DNA of 22,826 nucleotides from CAZGYE01 sp964530165 (GCA_964530165.1 CAZGYE010000055.1:1-22826), one strand, 5' to 3'. Positions 12,999 to 21,580 are shown, counted from the first letter of the stretch. Notes: generated by a model from the letters alone, not told the origin. Numbers and translations are program-made.

Positions 12999-15971
12999 AT
13001 GCTCATCACCCCTTGGCTGCGTTCGGTGAAATCGGTACTGCGTTCGAGATCACGACGGCTGAACAAATCGCGTTCGCGAAGTCGCCGGGCACACGAAACA
13101 GGCTTGGAACCGCTGGCTTCACTGGTGGAACGTATGGAAGATCGGACGCTGCTGAGCGTCACCGCGTGGTTCAATTCTGCCGCGCAGGAGCTGATCGTCG
13201 ACGCCACCGGGAGCGATGAGGTCCAGATCACGACGTCTGGAGGCCCGACCCCCACCGTCGTGGTCAGCACCGGACCCGGGTTTGGGACCAACGTCCCCAT
13301 TGCGACCGGAGCACTGCAAACCACCGACGTCGTCAAGATCTCGGTCAACGGGGCTGCGGGCGGAAACCTGATTGATCTCAGTGGTGTCGATCCCGCGGGG
13401 GATTTCTCGTTCTTAAGTTCAGTCGTCATCGACGGGAGTGACGGAGCGGATACGATCACCGGCAGCCTACAGGACGACAGCATCCTCGGACAAGACGGCG
13501 ACGACGTCATCTCCGGGCTTGACGGCAACGACACGATCGACGGCGGCAACGGCGACGACGTGATCACCGGCGACGCGGGTCAGGACAGCATCCTCGGCGA
13601 CGACGGGGGCGACACCATTCAGGGCAATGCGGACGATGACTTCATCGATGCCGGAAACGGTGACGATATCGTCACTGGCGGGACTGGCAACGACAACATC
13701 TTGGGCGGTGACGGAGCCGATTCCGTCGATGGAGATGCCGGTGACGACACGCTCAACGGCGGCGCCGGCGCCGACACACTGAATGGCGGCACTGAGGACG
13801 ACACGGTGCGCGGTGGTGGTGATGATGACGTGCTCCAGGGCAACGACGGCAACGACTCCGTCAACGGCCAGGGCGGAAACGACCTGGTCCTGGGTGGAAG
13901 CGGCGACGACAGGCTGACCGGAAGCTCGGGCAACGATACACTGCGTGGTAATACGGGTGCCGACACCATCCGCGGCAACAGCGGCAACGACGCGATCAAC
14001 GCCCTTGACAACCCGGCCTTTGATCCGACCTTGCCCGAAAGCCCGAGCAACGCGAGGTTCTCGGAGTCTGGCGGTGAGGACGACGATGCGATTTTCGGAC
14101 AAGGCGGCAACGACACCCTCTTGGGCGGTACCGGGAATGACAAGATAAACGGCTCCGCCGGTGATGACCTCCTCGAAGGGGGCGGCGGGCAGGACACTCT
14201 CCGTGGTGGGGCCGGCCAAGACACCCTGCGGGGCGGCGCTGGCAACGACAATCTGCAAGGCCAGGGATCAAACGACAGCATCGACGGTGACGCCGGCGAC
14301 GACGTCGTTCGGGGGCAGAGCGGTGCAGACACCCTCAACGGCGGTGACGGCCAAGACACCGTTTTGGGCGGCGTCGGTGACGACGAGCTGGACGGCGGCG
14401 GAAATGATGTCGGGGGACCACTCCCCACCGATCTGCTGGGGGACTCACTCAACGGTCAGAACGGCAACGACACGCTTGAAGGGGGTGTCGGGGCGGACAC
14501 TCTGGTTGGCTCGCGCGGTAACGACGTCATCTTTGGTGACCTTGATCCTTCCGATCCAGCCTTCGATCCGGCCATCCACAACGGGTCCGACGTCATCTTG
14601 TGGAGCATCGGGGACGGAGCCGATGTGATCGACGGGAATTTCGGGTTCGACGAGTTTCGGGTGGAGACGGGCAGCGCGAACGACAAGATCACGGTCAGCA
14701 GCACCGGTTCGAAGTTGAAAGTCAACGCCCGCGTGCCTGCCGACCTCACGGGTGAAACGTCGACGGCGGACTCGATTGAGAAACTCACCCTCAACACTCA
14801 GAACGGCGCCGACAAAGTCACCATCGAAGACTTGTCGGCCGTCTCGGACCTGCAGTTGGTGGAAGTCAACGCCGGCGGCGGTCACGATGTGGTGGACGCG
14901 TCCAGCCAGGCCGACGACTTCATCCGCATGATGTTCAATGGCGGAAGCGGATCCGACACGATGACCGGCGGAGCCGCCGACGATCTCCTCAGTGGTGACA
15001 CGGGCGGCGACCGTCTTTCGGGCGGCGTCGGAGACGACACGCTCTCCGGTGGGCAAGGCGTCGATCGTCTCTTCGGCGGAGCCGGCAACGACGATCTCCA
15101 GGGCGACGAGGACCGAGACAACCTGAAAGGCGAGGCGGGTGACGACAATCTCGATGGAGGCAACGGCAACGATGAGATCTTCGGCGGCAGTGGGAACGAT
15201 TTACTCCTCGGCAGCCTCGGCGACGATTCCGTGTTTGGCGAGAGGGGCGACGACACGATCCAAGGCGGTACCGGCGACGACATGCTCGACGGCGGCGAGG
15301 ACAACGATAGGCTTCTCGGCGGAGACGGCGCCGATACATTAGTCGGCGGTGATGGAAACGACTTCCTCGACGGCGAACTCGACGGCGACGACATCTCCGG
15401 TGGAATCGGCGACGACACCCTCAATGGCGACCTCGGCAACGACCGGCTCAACGGCAATTCCGGCGCCGACTCGCTGAGTGGGGGCTTCGGTCAAGATACC
15501 CTGCTGGGCGGTTCCGGCGACGATCTTTTGAGAGGCGGCTTCAACGATGACAGCCTCATCGGGCACTCCGGCAACGACACCCTCTTGGGTAATGACGGCG
15601 ACGACACGATACTAGGCGGTCTCGGGACCGACACCATCAACGGCGGCGACGGCAACGACAACCTCCGGGGTGAAGACGGCAACGACGCCATCGCAGGTCA
15701 CGACGGAAACGACACGCTCAACGGCGGCGCCGGCGAGGACACGTTGATCGGCGGCGACGGCCGCGATAATCTGCTCGGCGGAGCCAACGGCGATTACCTG
15801 GTCGGCAACCAGGGCCAAGACACCCTGGACGGTCAGGGCGGCACCGATACGCTCTCCGGCGGCCAAGGACAAGACACCCTCACCGGCCTGGCCGGTGACG
15901 TCCACGATGAAAGCATCCAGAACATCTTTGTAGCCAGCGATCCGGCGTTTGCATGGATCGACATGACCTAA
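12999..15971 (+). CDS. Large RTX calcium-binding repeat protein (RTX2)
   Basis: This is a ~990-aa acidic RTX protein, paralogous to RTX1. An Arg/Ser-rich N-terminus (~10-32) precedes LVERMEDRTLLSVT (MED at ~46-48). A beta region with AGGNLIDLSGV, shared with RTX1, follows. RTX repeats run from ~145 to 515 with a short Pro-rich interruption (~335-363). The ~130-residue non-RTX module shared with RTX1 is at ~532-657, then RTX repeats to ~960 and the tail GDVHDESIQNIF...WIDMT. ATG 12999 has GAGGA 8 bases upstream; an upstream in-frame start at 12984 overlaps that site. It lacks the ~295-residue central domain of RTX1. It is predicted to be extracellular, Ca2+-stabilised and structural or adhesive; exact function unknown. 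It is divergent from the glycosyltransferase and convergent with the dehydratase. Confidence 0.9.
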   Translation: MLITPWLRSVKSVLRSRSRRLNKSRSRSRRAHETGLEPLASLVERMEDRTLLSVTAWFNSAAQELIVDATGSDEVQITTSGGPTPTVVVSTGPGFGTNVPIATGALQTTDVVKISVNGAAGGNLIDLSGVDPAGDFSFLSSVVIDGSDGADTITGSLQDDSILGQDGDDVISGLDGNDTIDGGNGDDVITGDAGQDSILGDDGGDTIQGNADDDFIDAGNGDDIVTGGTGNDNILGGDGADSVDGDAGDDTLNGGAGADTLNGGTEDDTVRGGGDDDVLQGNDGNDSVNGQGGNDLVLGGSGDDRLTGSSGNDTLRGNTGADTIRGNSGNDAINALDNPAFDPTLPESPSNARFSESGGEDDDAIFGQGGNDTLLGGTGNDKINGSAGDDLLEGGGGQDTLRGGAGQDTLRGGAGNDNLQGQGSNDSIDGDAGDDVVRGQSGADTLNGGDGQDTVLGGVGDDELDGGGNDVGGPLPTDLLGDSLNGQNGNDTLEGGVGADTLVGSRGNDVIFGDLDPSDPAFDPAIHNGSDVILWSIGDGADVIDGNFGFDEFRVETGSANDKITVSSTGSKLKVNARVPADLTGETSTADSIEKLTLNTQNGADKVTIEDLSAVSDLQLVEVNAGGGHDVVDASSQADDFIRMMFNGGSGSDTMTGGAADDLLSGDTGGDRLSGGVGDDTLSGGQGVDRLFGGAGNDDLQGDEDRDNLKGEAGDDNLDGGNGNDEIFGGSGNDLLLGSLGDDSVFGERGDDTIQGGTGDDMLDGGEDNDRLLGGDGADTLVGGDGNDFLDGELDGDDISGGIGDDTLNGDLGNDRLNGNSGADSLSGGFGQDTLLGGSGDDLLRGGFNDDSLIGHSGNDTLLGNDGDDTILGGLGTDTINGGDGNDNLRGEDGNDAIAGHDGNDTLNGGAGEDTLIGGDGRDNLLGGANGDYLVGNQGQDTLDGQGGTDTLSGGQGQDTLTGLAGDVHDESIQNIFVASDPAFAWIDMT

Positions 15972-16049
15972 GAAGATTCGATTGACGAAACTCTGGCAGG
16001 TGTAACCGACCTTGAATTGCGACCTCATCGGTCGGGAAATACTGCACAC

Positions 16050-16097
16050 AGCCCTGCAGATTGCAGCGCCGAAGTTCGGCGTTCATTCTGCAGGGCT
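16050..16097. terminator. Bidirectional hairpin between RTX2 and the dehydratase gene
   Basis: A perfect 10-bp outer stem AGCCCTGCAG / CTGCAGGGCT (16050-16059 and 16088-16097) encloses a second 7-bp stem CGCCGAA-G-TTCGGCG (16067-16081). It lies in the convergent gap and overlaps the first two bases of the dehydratase stop codon. No long T-run follows, so terminator function is inferred from position and stability. Confidence 0.5.
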
Positions 16098-17946
16098 ACG
16101 CAGCCGATCTCAGCTCGGCGCGGGACGTTTCTTCACCGGCCGCGTACAGCGAGGCGATCTCCCGCAGGGCCTTCAGCGTCTGGGCTTTTGTTCCCAAGGC
16201 CGCTTCCGCCAGCCGCGAGACGTGCAGTCTCACTTCGACCAGCCCGATCTCCCGGCCACTGGCACAGTAGATTTTTTCGTGAACCTTGGCGGCCCCGTTC
16301 TCGCCCGCATAGAAGAGTTCCTCCGACAATTTCTCACCCGGGCGCACTCTCGTGAACGCGATGTCGATGTCGTCCGGATACTTCAGGCCGGAAAGAAAGA
16401 TCATGTCTTTGGCCAAATCGAGGATCTTGACCGGCTTTCCCATTTCGAGGATGAGGATATCGCCCGAATCGCCGATCGCTCCGGCTTGCAGGACCAATTG
16501 GACCGCCTCGGGAATGGTCATAAAAAAACGTTTCATCTCCGGATGCGTGACCGTGATCGGTCCGCCCGCCTCAATTTGCTTCCGGAACGTCGGAACCACG
16601 CTGCCGGCCGAGTTCAGCACGTTGCCGAATCTGACGGTGATGAACTGCGTCGCCGAGAGCGAGGCCATGCCCAGTAGATACTTCTCGGCGATGAGCTTCG
16701 TCGCCCCCATCACGCTGGTGGGAAAAACAGCTTTGTCCGTCGAGATCAGCACAAAGCGATCGACATGGAAACGATCCGCCAGATCGACGACGTTCTTCGT
16801 GCCAAGAACGTTGTTGCGGATCGCTTCCTGCGGGTTCTCCTCCATAAGCGGCACGTGCTTGTATGCGGCGGCGTGAAACAACAATTCCGGCCGGTACATG
16901 TCCATGACGCGACGGATGGAAGCCTCGTCGGCAACGTCGGCAATGACGTAGTCGATGGCGCAGTTTGAATCCAAACGGCCCTGGAACTCCTGTTGGATCG
17001 TGAAGATGCCCAGCTCGGATTGGTCCACCAACACCAACGATTCTGGCTTCAGCGAGAGAATCTGGCGGCAGAGCTCCGAGCCGATACTGCCGGCGGCCCC
17101 CGTCACCAGAACTCGGCGGTTGGAGACGTACTGCTGGATGCTCTCGATGTCGAGTTCGGCCGGCTTGCGTCTGAGCAGGTCGGAAATGGTGACGTCCCGG
17201 ATATTCAGCTTGTAACGGCCTTCGACAATTTCATCGACGGCGGGAATCACGTGGGCCTTCAGCCCGATCTGGGAGCAGTGCGCGAGGACTTGACGCATGG
17301 TTTTTCCAGGCACGGTTCCCGGAATCAGGACGTGTTTCGCCCGTGACTTGCGGACCAGTTTCTTCCAGCCCATGCTACTGGAAAGAACCGGAAGTCCGGC
17401 CAACAACCTGACGCGATCTTTCGCGCAGTCGTCAACGAAACCGACGATTCGGTATTTGGTGCTCGTCGCCTGAATGGCCCGCAAAATACCGATGCCGGTG
17501 CGGTCGGAACGGAAGATGATCGCCCGTTCTTTCTTACGCCGGCCGAATCGTGAGCGGAACAGCTCGGTGTAGAAGCGCGAACCGCTTCGCAACAGGCTAC
17601 CGCTCAGAATTGCTAGGGCCCAGTCGATCAAGATCACCGATCGCGGGATCTGTTGGCCGAGAAGCTCGACGATGTTCATTCCGGCCATCAAGGCAGCCGC
17701 GCCGGTCGTCCCCACCGCTACGAATAGCACGTCAACCAGCGCCGCGTAGCGAAAAGATCGACGCCATTCCCCGGTCGCCAAGCACATCCCAAATTTGACG
17801 ATCAGGACAAAGGGAAGACTCGTCCAAAATAGTGCCGTCATGCGGTGCGGCAATGCAAAGTCGAATCGCACCAGAAACGACGCGTAATACACGAGGACGT
17901 GCATCACGAGGTAAGTCGGCAGGAGAACCGCCAACCGATGCTTCAT
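16096..17946 (-). CDS. Membrane-bound nucleotide-sugar 4,6-dehydratase (CapD/WbpM/PglF type)
   Basis: This is a 616-aa protein. Residues ~5-120 hold four predicted transmembrane helices, ~140-250 a first nucleotide-binding-like domain (RAIIFRSDRTGIGILRAI), and ~275-600 an extended SDR domain with TGAAGSIGSELCRQI (282-296), HAAAYKHVPLMEENP (~358-372) and STDKAVFPTSVMGATK (402-417). The catalytic Tyr of ordinary SDRs is replaced by Met413 with Lys417, as in WbpM/PglF-type UDP-GlcNAc 4,6-dehydratases. The expected reaction is UDP-GlcNAc to UDP-4-keto-6-deoxy-hexosamine at the inner membrane. Length matches the long WbpM/PglF form. The ATG has GGAG 8 bases upstream. A neighbouring aminotransferase domain would use its 4-keto product. 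The exact substrate is inferred. Confidence 0.92.
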   Translation of the reverse strand: MKHRLAVLLPTYLVMHVLVYYASFLVRFDFALPHRMTALFWTSLPFVLIVKFGMCLATGEWRRSFRYAALVDVLFVAVGTTGAAALMAGMNIVELLGQQIPRSVILIDWALAILSGSLLRSGSRFYTELFRSRFGRRKKERAIIFRSDRTGIGILRAIQATSTKYRIVGFVDDCAKDRVRLLAGLPVLSSSMGWKKLVRKSRAKHVLIPGTVPGKTMRQVLAHCSQIGLKAHVIPAVDEIVEGRYKLNIRDVTISDLLRRKPAELDIESIQQYVSNRRVLVTGAAGSIGSELCRQILSLKPESLVLVDQSELGIFTIQQEFQGRLDSNCAIDYVIADVADEASIRRVMDMYRPELLFHAAAYKHVPLMEENPQEAIRNNVLGTKNVVDLADRFHVDRFVLISTDKAVFPTSVMGATKLIAEKYLLGMASLSATQFITVRFGNVLNSAGSVVPTFRKQIEAGGPITVTHPEMKRFFMTIPEAVQLVLQAGAIGDSGDILILEMGKPVKILDLAKDMIFLSGLKYPDDIDIAFTRVRPGEKLSEELFYAGENGAAKVHEKIYCASGREIGLVEVRLHVSRLAEAALGTKAQTLKALREIASLYAAGEETSRAELRSAA

Positions 17947-18175
17947 GTTGAACGCTCCACAGAAACTGTTGGAACCTGGTGGGAATGTTGTGGCAGGGCC
18001 CGACCGCGGCCGTAAAACGGTATCGACTTTTCCAGTTATTCAACATGAGTAGAATTTGCCGATTGAAGCGTCTTGGCGCATTTTTCTGGCAGACAGGGAA
18101 CGTGAAAATGCGTTCAGAAAAGACGTCTGTCAAGAGCCGCGCGGAAGCACAGACGCGATCAAGACAGACCGACGG
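17947..18175. other. Upstream region of the dehydratase gene
   Basis: On the minus strand a perfect TTGACA (18133-18128) is present, but the hexamer 17 bases downstream is only a 3-of-6 match to TATAAT, so the promoter is uncertain. The same spot reads TCTGTCAAGAGC (18127-18138) on the plus strand, resembling the end of element A, so this may be a relic of another copy. Nothing else was recognised. Confidence 0.35.
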
Positions 18176-18307
18176 CTAGTGGTCTGTCAAAGCCGAAATG
18201 ACACGCACAGCCAAGTGGGGCAGGCTTTCCAGCCTGCCGCGGCCAATCGGCAGGCTGGAAAGCCTGCCCCACGACACCTGTCAAATTTGCTTTGACAGAC
18301 CCGCTAG
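18176..18307 (+). repeat. MITE-like palindromic element A, copy 2, CTAG-bounded
   Basis: TCTGTCAAAGC (18183-18193) and GCTTTGACAGA (18289-18299) are perfect 11-bp terminal inverted repeats. The core is a perfect 24-bp inverted repeat (18215-18238 with 18249-18272). CTAG borders both sides (18176-18179 and 18304-18307), each preceded by G, giving a possible GCTAG target duplication. Relative to copy 1 (10966-11084) it is inverted. It contains no gene. Confidence 0.8.
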
Positions 18308-18435
18308 TCCGGATTATTCATAGGCCGTCGTCGTGGCACCCAAACCGACAACTTGTTGTCGCATTCCACGGGTCTCACGGCACATCCAGCGACGACAAGT
18401 CGTCGGTTTGGGTTTCTATGAACAATCCGGGCTAG
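18304..18435 (+). repeat. Palindromic element B, CTAG-bounded, in tandem with element A
   Basis: It has two-block inverted ends: 18309-18323 pairs with 18416-18430 (14 of 15), and 18338-18349 pairs with 18402-18413 (12 of 12). Two small hairpins lie inside, CGACAA-CTTG-TTGTCG (18346-18361) and CGACGA-CAAG-TCGTCG (18390-18405). CTAG at 18304-18307 and 18432-18435 borders it, the first shared with element A. It ends 5 bases from the stop codon of the transferase-aminotransferase gene. A half copy occurs at 12475-12547. Confidence 0.75.
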
Positions 18436-18440
18436 CTGTC

Positions 18441-20351
18441 TTATGCGGCGCGAGAGCCGGAGACCGGTCGCGGCGCCGTGGCAGCTCGTAAGACATTCTC
18501 CGTGGCGAGGCACATCTGCCGGAGGTTGTCTTCGGTCAGCGTCGGATGCACGGGAAACATCAGACTTGTCTCACCCAGAGCTTTGGCAGTGGGGAGACGT
18601 TCCGGGGGCGCGGTGCCGGCTCGATCGAAAGCTTTCTCCAGGTAGACCTCGGGACAAATCCCGGTCCCGCACGGAATGCCCTGCTCTTGAAGCGCGCGGA
18701 CGATCCGGTCGCGATTCCAACCGTCTGAAAGTCGATCCGGCCGCACGAACACGTAGGCTTTGTAGTAGCTGTGCTCGAATTCTCCGGTTGGGACGGTGGT
18801 TCTCAGGGCGGGGATCTTCGCGAAGGCTTCCTCGAGGATGGCGGCGTGCCGGCGACGTGCTTGGACCCACTCCGCCAGACAACCGAGCGCAACCCGTCCA
18901 ATTGCCGATTGCATTTCGGTCATTCGCCAGTTTGTGCCCAGCGATTCGTGCACCCATTTGAAGATCGTCGGATGCCGGCGGTTGGTGACGGCATCCCAGC
19001 TCTTGCCGTGATCTTTGAAGCTCCAGGCGCGCTCCCACAATTCTTTGTGGTTAGTGGTCAGCATGCCTCCTTCGCCGCCGGTGGTGATAATTTTGTCCTG
19101 GCAGAAGGAAAACGCGCCGGCGTCGCCTATCGATCCGACGGGCCGGCCTTTGTACGCAGCTCCGTGCGCTTGCGCACAATCTTCAATGACTTTCAGGCCA
19201 CGCTCGCGGGCCAACTGAATGATGGGGTCCATGTCGCACGGCCATCCGGCCAAATGCACCACGATGATTGCCTGAGTGCGAACCGTCAGCGCATCGGCGA
19301 TTGTTTCGGCAGTGACGTTCTGGCTGATCGGATCGACGTCCGCGAACAGGGGCCGCGCACCGCGCATGACGACGGCACTGGCCGAGGCAATGAACGTGCG
19401 GCACGGCACCACGACTTCGTCGCCCGGGCCGATCCCCAGACCGTACAGAGCCAGTTCCAACGCCAGGGTGCCGTTGGCAACGGCGATGGCGTGCTCGGCT
19501 CCGAGGGCCGCTGCGAATTCCTGCTCGAAGAGCCGACCCTCATTGCCGGTCCAATAATTCACCCTGCCGGAGCGGAGCACCGCAGCGACTGCACTGATTT
19601 GCTCGTCGTTGAACTCCGGCCAGTTCGGAAACCCGGCGCCGTCGGCCGATTGGCGCTGTTTCGCCGCTCGTGCATCGGCCGGATCGCTCTTGGATTCGCT
19701 CATCTGTTCGGCTCCCGTATTCAAAGTTGGCGTCGCTGCTGCCCATTCGTCGTCTCCTGTCGGATGCGTGTCGGCCCTCCCGGTGGCCACCAACCAGACG
19801 GTCTTCAGCAGAATCTGAACGTCGAGCCAGAAGCTGTCGTGTTCGATGTACTGGAGGTCGTACTCGATTCGCTGCGGCCACAACAGGGCGGTGCCGCCGC
19901 TGATCTGCGCCAGCCCGGTCAGCCCCGGCTTCACGACGGCGCGTCGGCGCTGTTCGCCGGTCATGCGGCGATAATCGTCGTCGACGGTCGGCCTGGGTCC
20001 GACCAGCGACATCGTACCGTTCAGAATGTTGAAGAGTTGCGGCAGTTCGTCGATCTTCCACTTCCGCAGCAACCGTGCGCCTGGAAACAAACGCGGATCG
20101 TCAAAGACCGTCACGCTGCCGTTGCCGTCGCCCGGTTTCGCAACGTGCATCGTGCGGAATTTGTAAATCTCGAACGGCTCCAGGTCGCGTCCGATTCGCT
20201 CCTGGACGAAAAGGACGGGCCCTTTCGAGAACGTCTTGATGATCAAAATCGCCAGCAGAAACAACGGAATTGCCAGCACGAACCCGATCGAGGCGCCGGC
20301 GCGGTCGAACACGTCCTTCACAAGTTTCTGCCGTGAGCTCATCGCCACCAT
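18441..20351 (-). CDS. Bifunctional sugar transferase / DegT-family aminotransferase fusion
   Basis: This is a 636-aa two-domain protein. Residues ~1-195 are a small monotopic phosphoglycosyl transferase (PglC/WcaJ-C type): a re-entrant hydrophobic segment (IGFVLAIPLFLLAILII), PVLFVQERIGR, IYKFRTM, the catalytic Asp101-Glu102 in KIDELPQL, and MSLVGPRP. It would move a phospho-sugar from UDP-sugar to undecaprenyl phosphate. Residues ~196-245 are a hydrophilic linker. Residues ~246-625 are a PLP aminotransferase of the DegT/DnrJ/EryC1/StrS family with NGTLALELAL, EDCAQAHGA (Asp391) and SFCQDKIITTGGEGG, where Lys420 would form the Schiff base. It would aminate a 4-keto-6-deoxy nucleotide sugar such as the dehydratase product. 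Both active sites look intact. An internal ATG at residue 217 could start a separate aminotransferase. The sulfotransferase stop is 21 bp upstream. Confidence 0.92.
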   Translation of the reverse strand: MVAMSSRQKLVKDVFDRAGASIGFVLAIPLFLLAILIIKTFSKGPVLFVQERIGRDLEPFEIYKFRTMHVAKPGDGNGSVTVFDDPRLFPGARLLRKWKIDELPQLFNILNGTMSLVGPRPTVDDDYRRMTGEQRRRAVVKPGLTGLAQISGGTALLWPQRIEYDLQYIEHDSFWLDVQILLKTVWLVATGRADTHPTGDDEWAAATPTLNTGAEQMSESKSDPADARAAKQRQSADGAGFPNWPEFNDEQISAVAAVLRSGRVNYWTGNEGRLFEQEFAAALGAEHAIAVANGTLALELALYGLGIGPGDEVVVPCRTFIASASAVVMRGARPLFADVDPISQNVTAETIADALTVRTQAIIVVHLAGWPCDMDPIIQLARERGLKVIEDCAQAHGAAYKGRPVGSIGDAGAFSFCQDKIITTGGEGGMLTTNHKELWERAWSFKDHGKSWDAVTNRRHPTIFKWVHESLGTNWRMTEMQSAIGRVALGCLAEWVQARRRHAAILEEAFAKIPALRTTVPTGEFEHSYYKAYVFVRPDRLSDGWNRDRIVRALQEQGIPCGTGICPEVYLEKAFDRAGTAPPERLPTAKALGETSLMFPVHPTLTEDNLRQMCLATENVLRAATAPRPVSGSRAA

Positions 20352-20372
20352 CCCGTCGAGAGTCGACTTCTT

Positions 20373-21302
20373 TCAGGCCGCCTTTCGCCAGACTTGGTTC
20401 GCCGGCGCGTCGTCGAGCGATTCCGAATTGACGTCCAGTGCAGCAGCCGGTTCGTAGCCGAAATGCTCCAATTCTCGATGCATCAACGGTTCGATCTGTT
20501 GCACCGTTTGCCGAGGCAACTGACGCCGCCAATTGCCTGCGCTGCTTGCAGAAACATGAGCAACCAACTTGGTCACGTCCGCCAGGTCGACGTCGATTCC
20601 GAGAAATTCCAGCAAACGCTCCAACTCGCATTCCGGGCGGGTGACGAACTGTTCGTACTTCACCGTGCAGATGCGATCTCGATCGATCCGCGAGAAGTCG
20701 TACCTGGCGATTCCAACACTGCGCGCCCACTGGACGGCACAGACTTCGGCCAGCGTCCGCGTTCGGAGCATTCGTTCCATGCCGTCAAAACGCGGTCCCC
20801 AGAATGCCAGGCGGTTGTCGTGTGAAACGAAGCGGTGCAGCCGATTCGCAAAATAGCGAAACCCGTAGTAGGGCAGGTCGGCCAGCGGAACATAGCGGGC
20901 TTTCTTGGCCAGGTAAGGAATGTCGAGAGCCGCCCTCCAACGCCGCATTGCTGAGACGGTTACATCCCGTCCATCGCGGACGAGGAAGATGTATTTGGCG
21001 TCCGGCAGCACCCGATCGACGAATGCCACCCGCAGTGAGTTGGCACACGTCTTTTCCACAACCCAGCCGAGCTGTTTCTTCCGCAACAGTCGGGAGAATG
21101 CACGTTGGATATAAGCCTGAACACGCGGCGTGGCCAGCTCCGGCCCCAACTCGTCGGTTGGGTGCAGGGCATTGCCGTACCGCCAGATGTAATTGATTTC
21201 GTCGCACGGCCAGGTGCCCACGCCCGGCAGCTTCACCAGCACGTCTCGCAACATGTTCGTGCCGGACCGCGCGGCGCCGATAATCACTGCTTGCTGGTAC
21301 AT
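20373..21302 (-). CDS. Sulfotransferase family protein
   Basis: This 309-aa protein has a PAPS-dependent sulfotransferase fold. The 5'-phosphosulfate loop is IIGAARSGTNMLRDVL (~7-22), with Arg-Ser-Gly-Thr as in other bacterial carbohydrate sulfotransferases; EKTCANSLRV (~83-92) follows, and the 3'-phosphate motif is FLVRDGRDVTVSAMRRW (~106-122). A conserved-looking VKYEQFVTRPECELERLLEFLG segment lies in the C-terminal third. There is no signal peptide, so sulfation would be cytosolic. It is 21 bp upstream of the fusion gene and surely co-transcribed with it, suggesting a sulfated glycan. The ATG lacks a strong Shine-Dalgarno. The acceptor is unknown, and a non-sugar substrate cannot be excluded. 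Confidence 0.88.
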   Translation of the reverse strand: MYQQAVIIGAARSGTNMLRDVLVKLPGVGTWPCDEINYIWRYGNALHPTDELGPELATPRVQAYIQRAFSRLLRKKQLGWVVEKTCANSLRVAFVDRVLPDAKYIFLVRDGRDVTVSAMRRWRAALDIPYLAKKARYVPLADLPYYGFRYFANRLHRFVSHDNRLAFWGPRFDGMERMLRTRTLAEVCAVQWARSVGIARYDFSRIDRDRICTVKYEQFVTRPECELERLLEFLGIDVDLADVTKLVAHVSASSAGNWRRQLPRQTVQQIEPLMHRELEHFGYEPAAALDVNSESLDDAPANQVWRKAA

Positions 21303-21381
21303 GTCGATGGTCTTGCTGAAATGTGACGGATTGGCGGCGGAAAAATATCAGTTCGGTGAACTCCGGTCAACGTTGGTTTCC

Positions 21382-21513
21382 GAACGTGGGGCAGGCCTTC
21401 CAGCGAACGTGGGGCAGGCCTTCCAGCGATGTGGGGCAGGCTTTCCAGCCTGCCGTGGGGCAAGGCTGGAAAGCGTGCCGAACGGTTATGGTAGGCTGGA
21501 AAGCCTGCCCCAC
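21382..21513. repeat. Degenerate 'GQAFQPA'-type repeat array in a divergent promoter region
   Basis: Two identical 23-bp tandem units (21382-21404, 21405-21427) are followed by a related unit (21428-21454), a degenerate one (21455-21479) and an inverted unit (21490-21513). They share the GTGGGGCAGGC-TTTCCAGC core of element A but lack its TCTGTCAAAGC ends. The array sits between the divergent sulfotransferase and glycosyltransferase genes, in the glycosyltransferase 5' leader. Confidence 0.7.
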
Positions 21514-21573
21514 GACCTTCCGGTCTTGTCCGATCTGCGTTGGGTCTCTAACATTCCGCCCCTGTCGCCACAC

Positions 21574-21580
21574 GGGGAGA
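21574..21580 (+). promoter_or_regulatory. Ribosome-binding site deciding the TTG start of the GT4 gene
   Basis: GGGGAGA lies 5 bases before the TTG codon at 21586. The homologous fold begins about 15 codons later, and all codons upstream run through the repeat array. Confidence 0.55.

Noticed and set aside
13467..14452. Long antisense open frames opposite RTX2 (13467-14258, 13619-14452)
   Set aside because: Same composition effect as in RTX1; the translations are low-complexity Ser/Pro or Val/Ala runs.
13440..15900. Regularly spaced repeats that could suggest a CRISPR array
   Set aside because: The periodicity is 27 bp (nine codons), degenerate, in frame and translates to RTX nonapeptides.
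18771..20336. 521-codon plus-strand frame opposite the fusion gene
   Set aside because: The minus strand clearly encodes two enzyme domains; the plus-strand product matches no family and arises from GC-rich codon bias.
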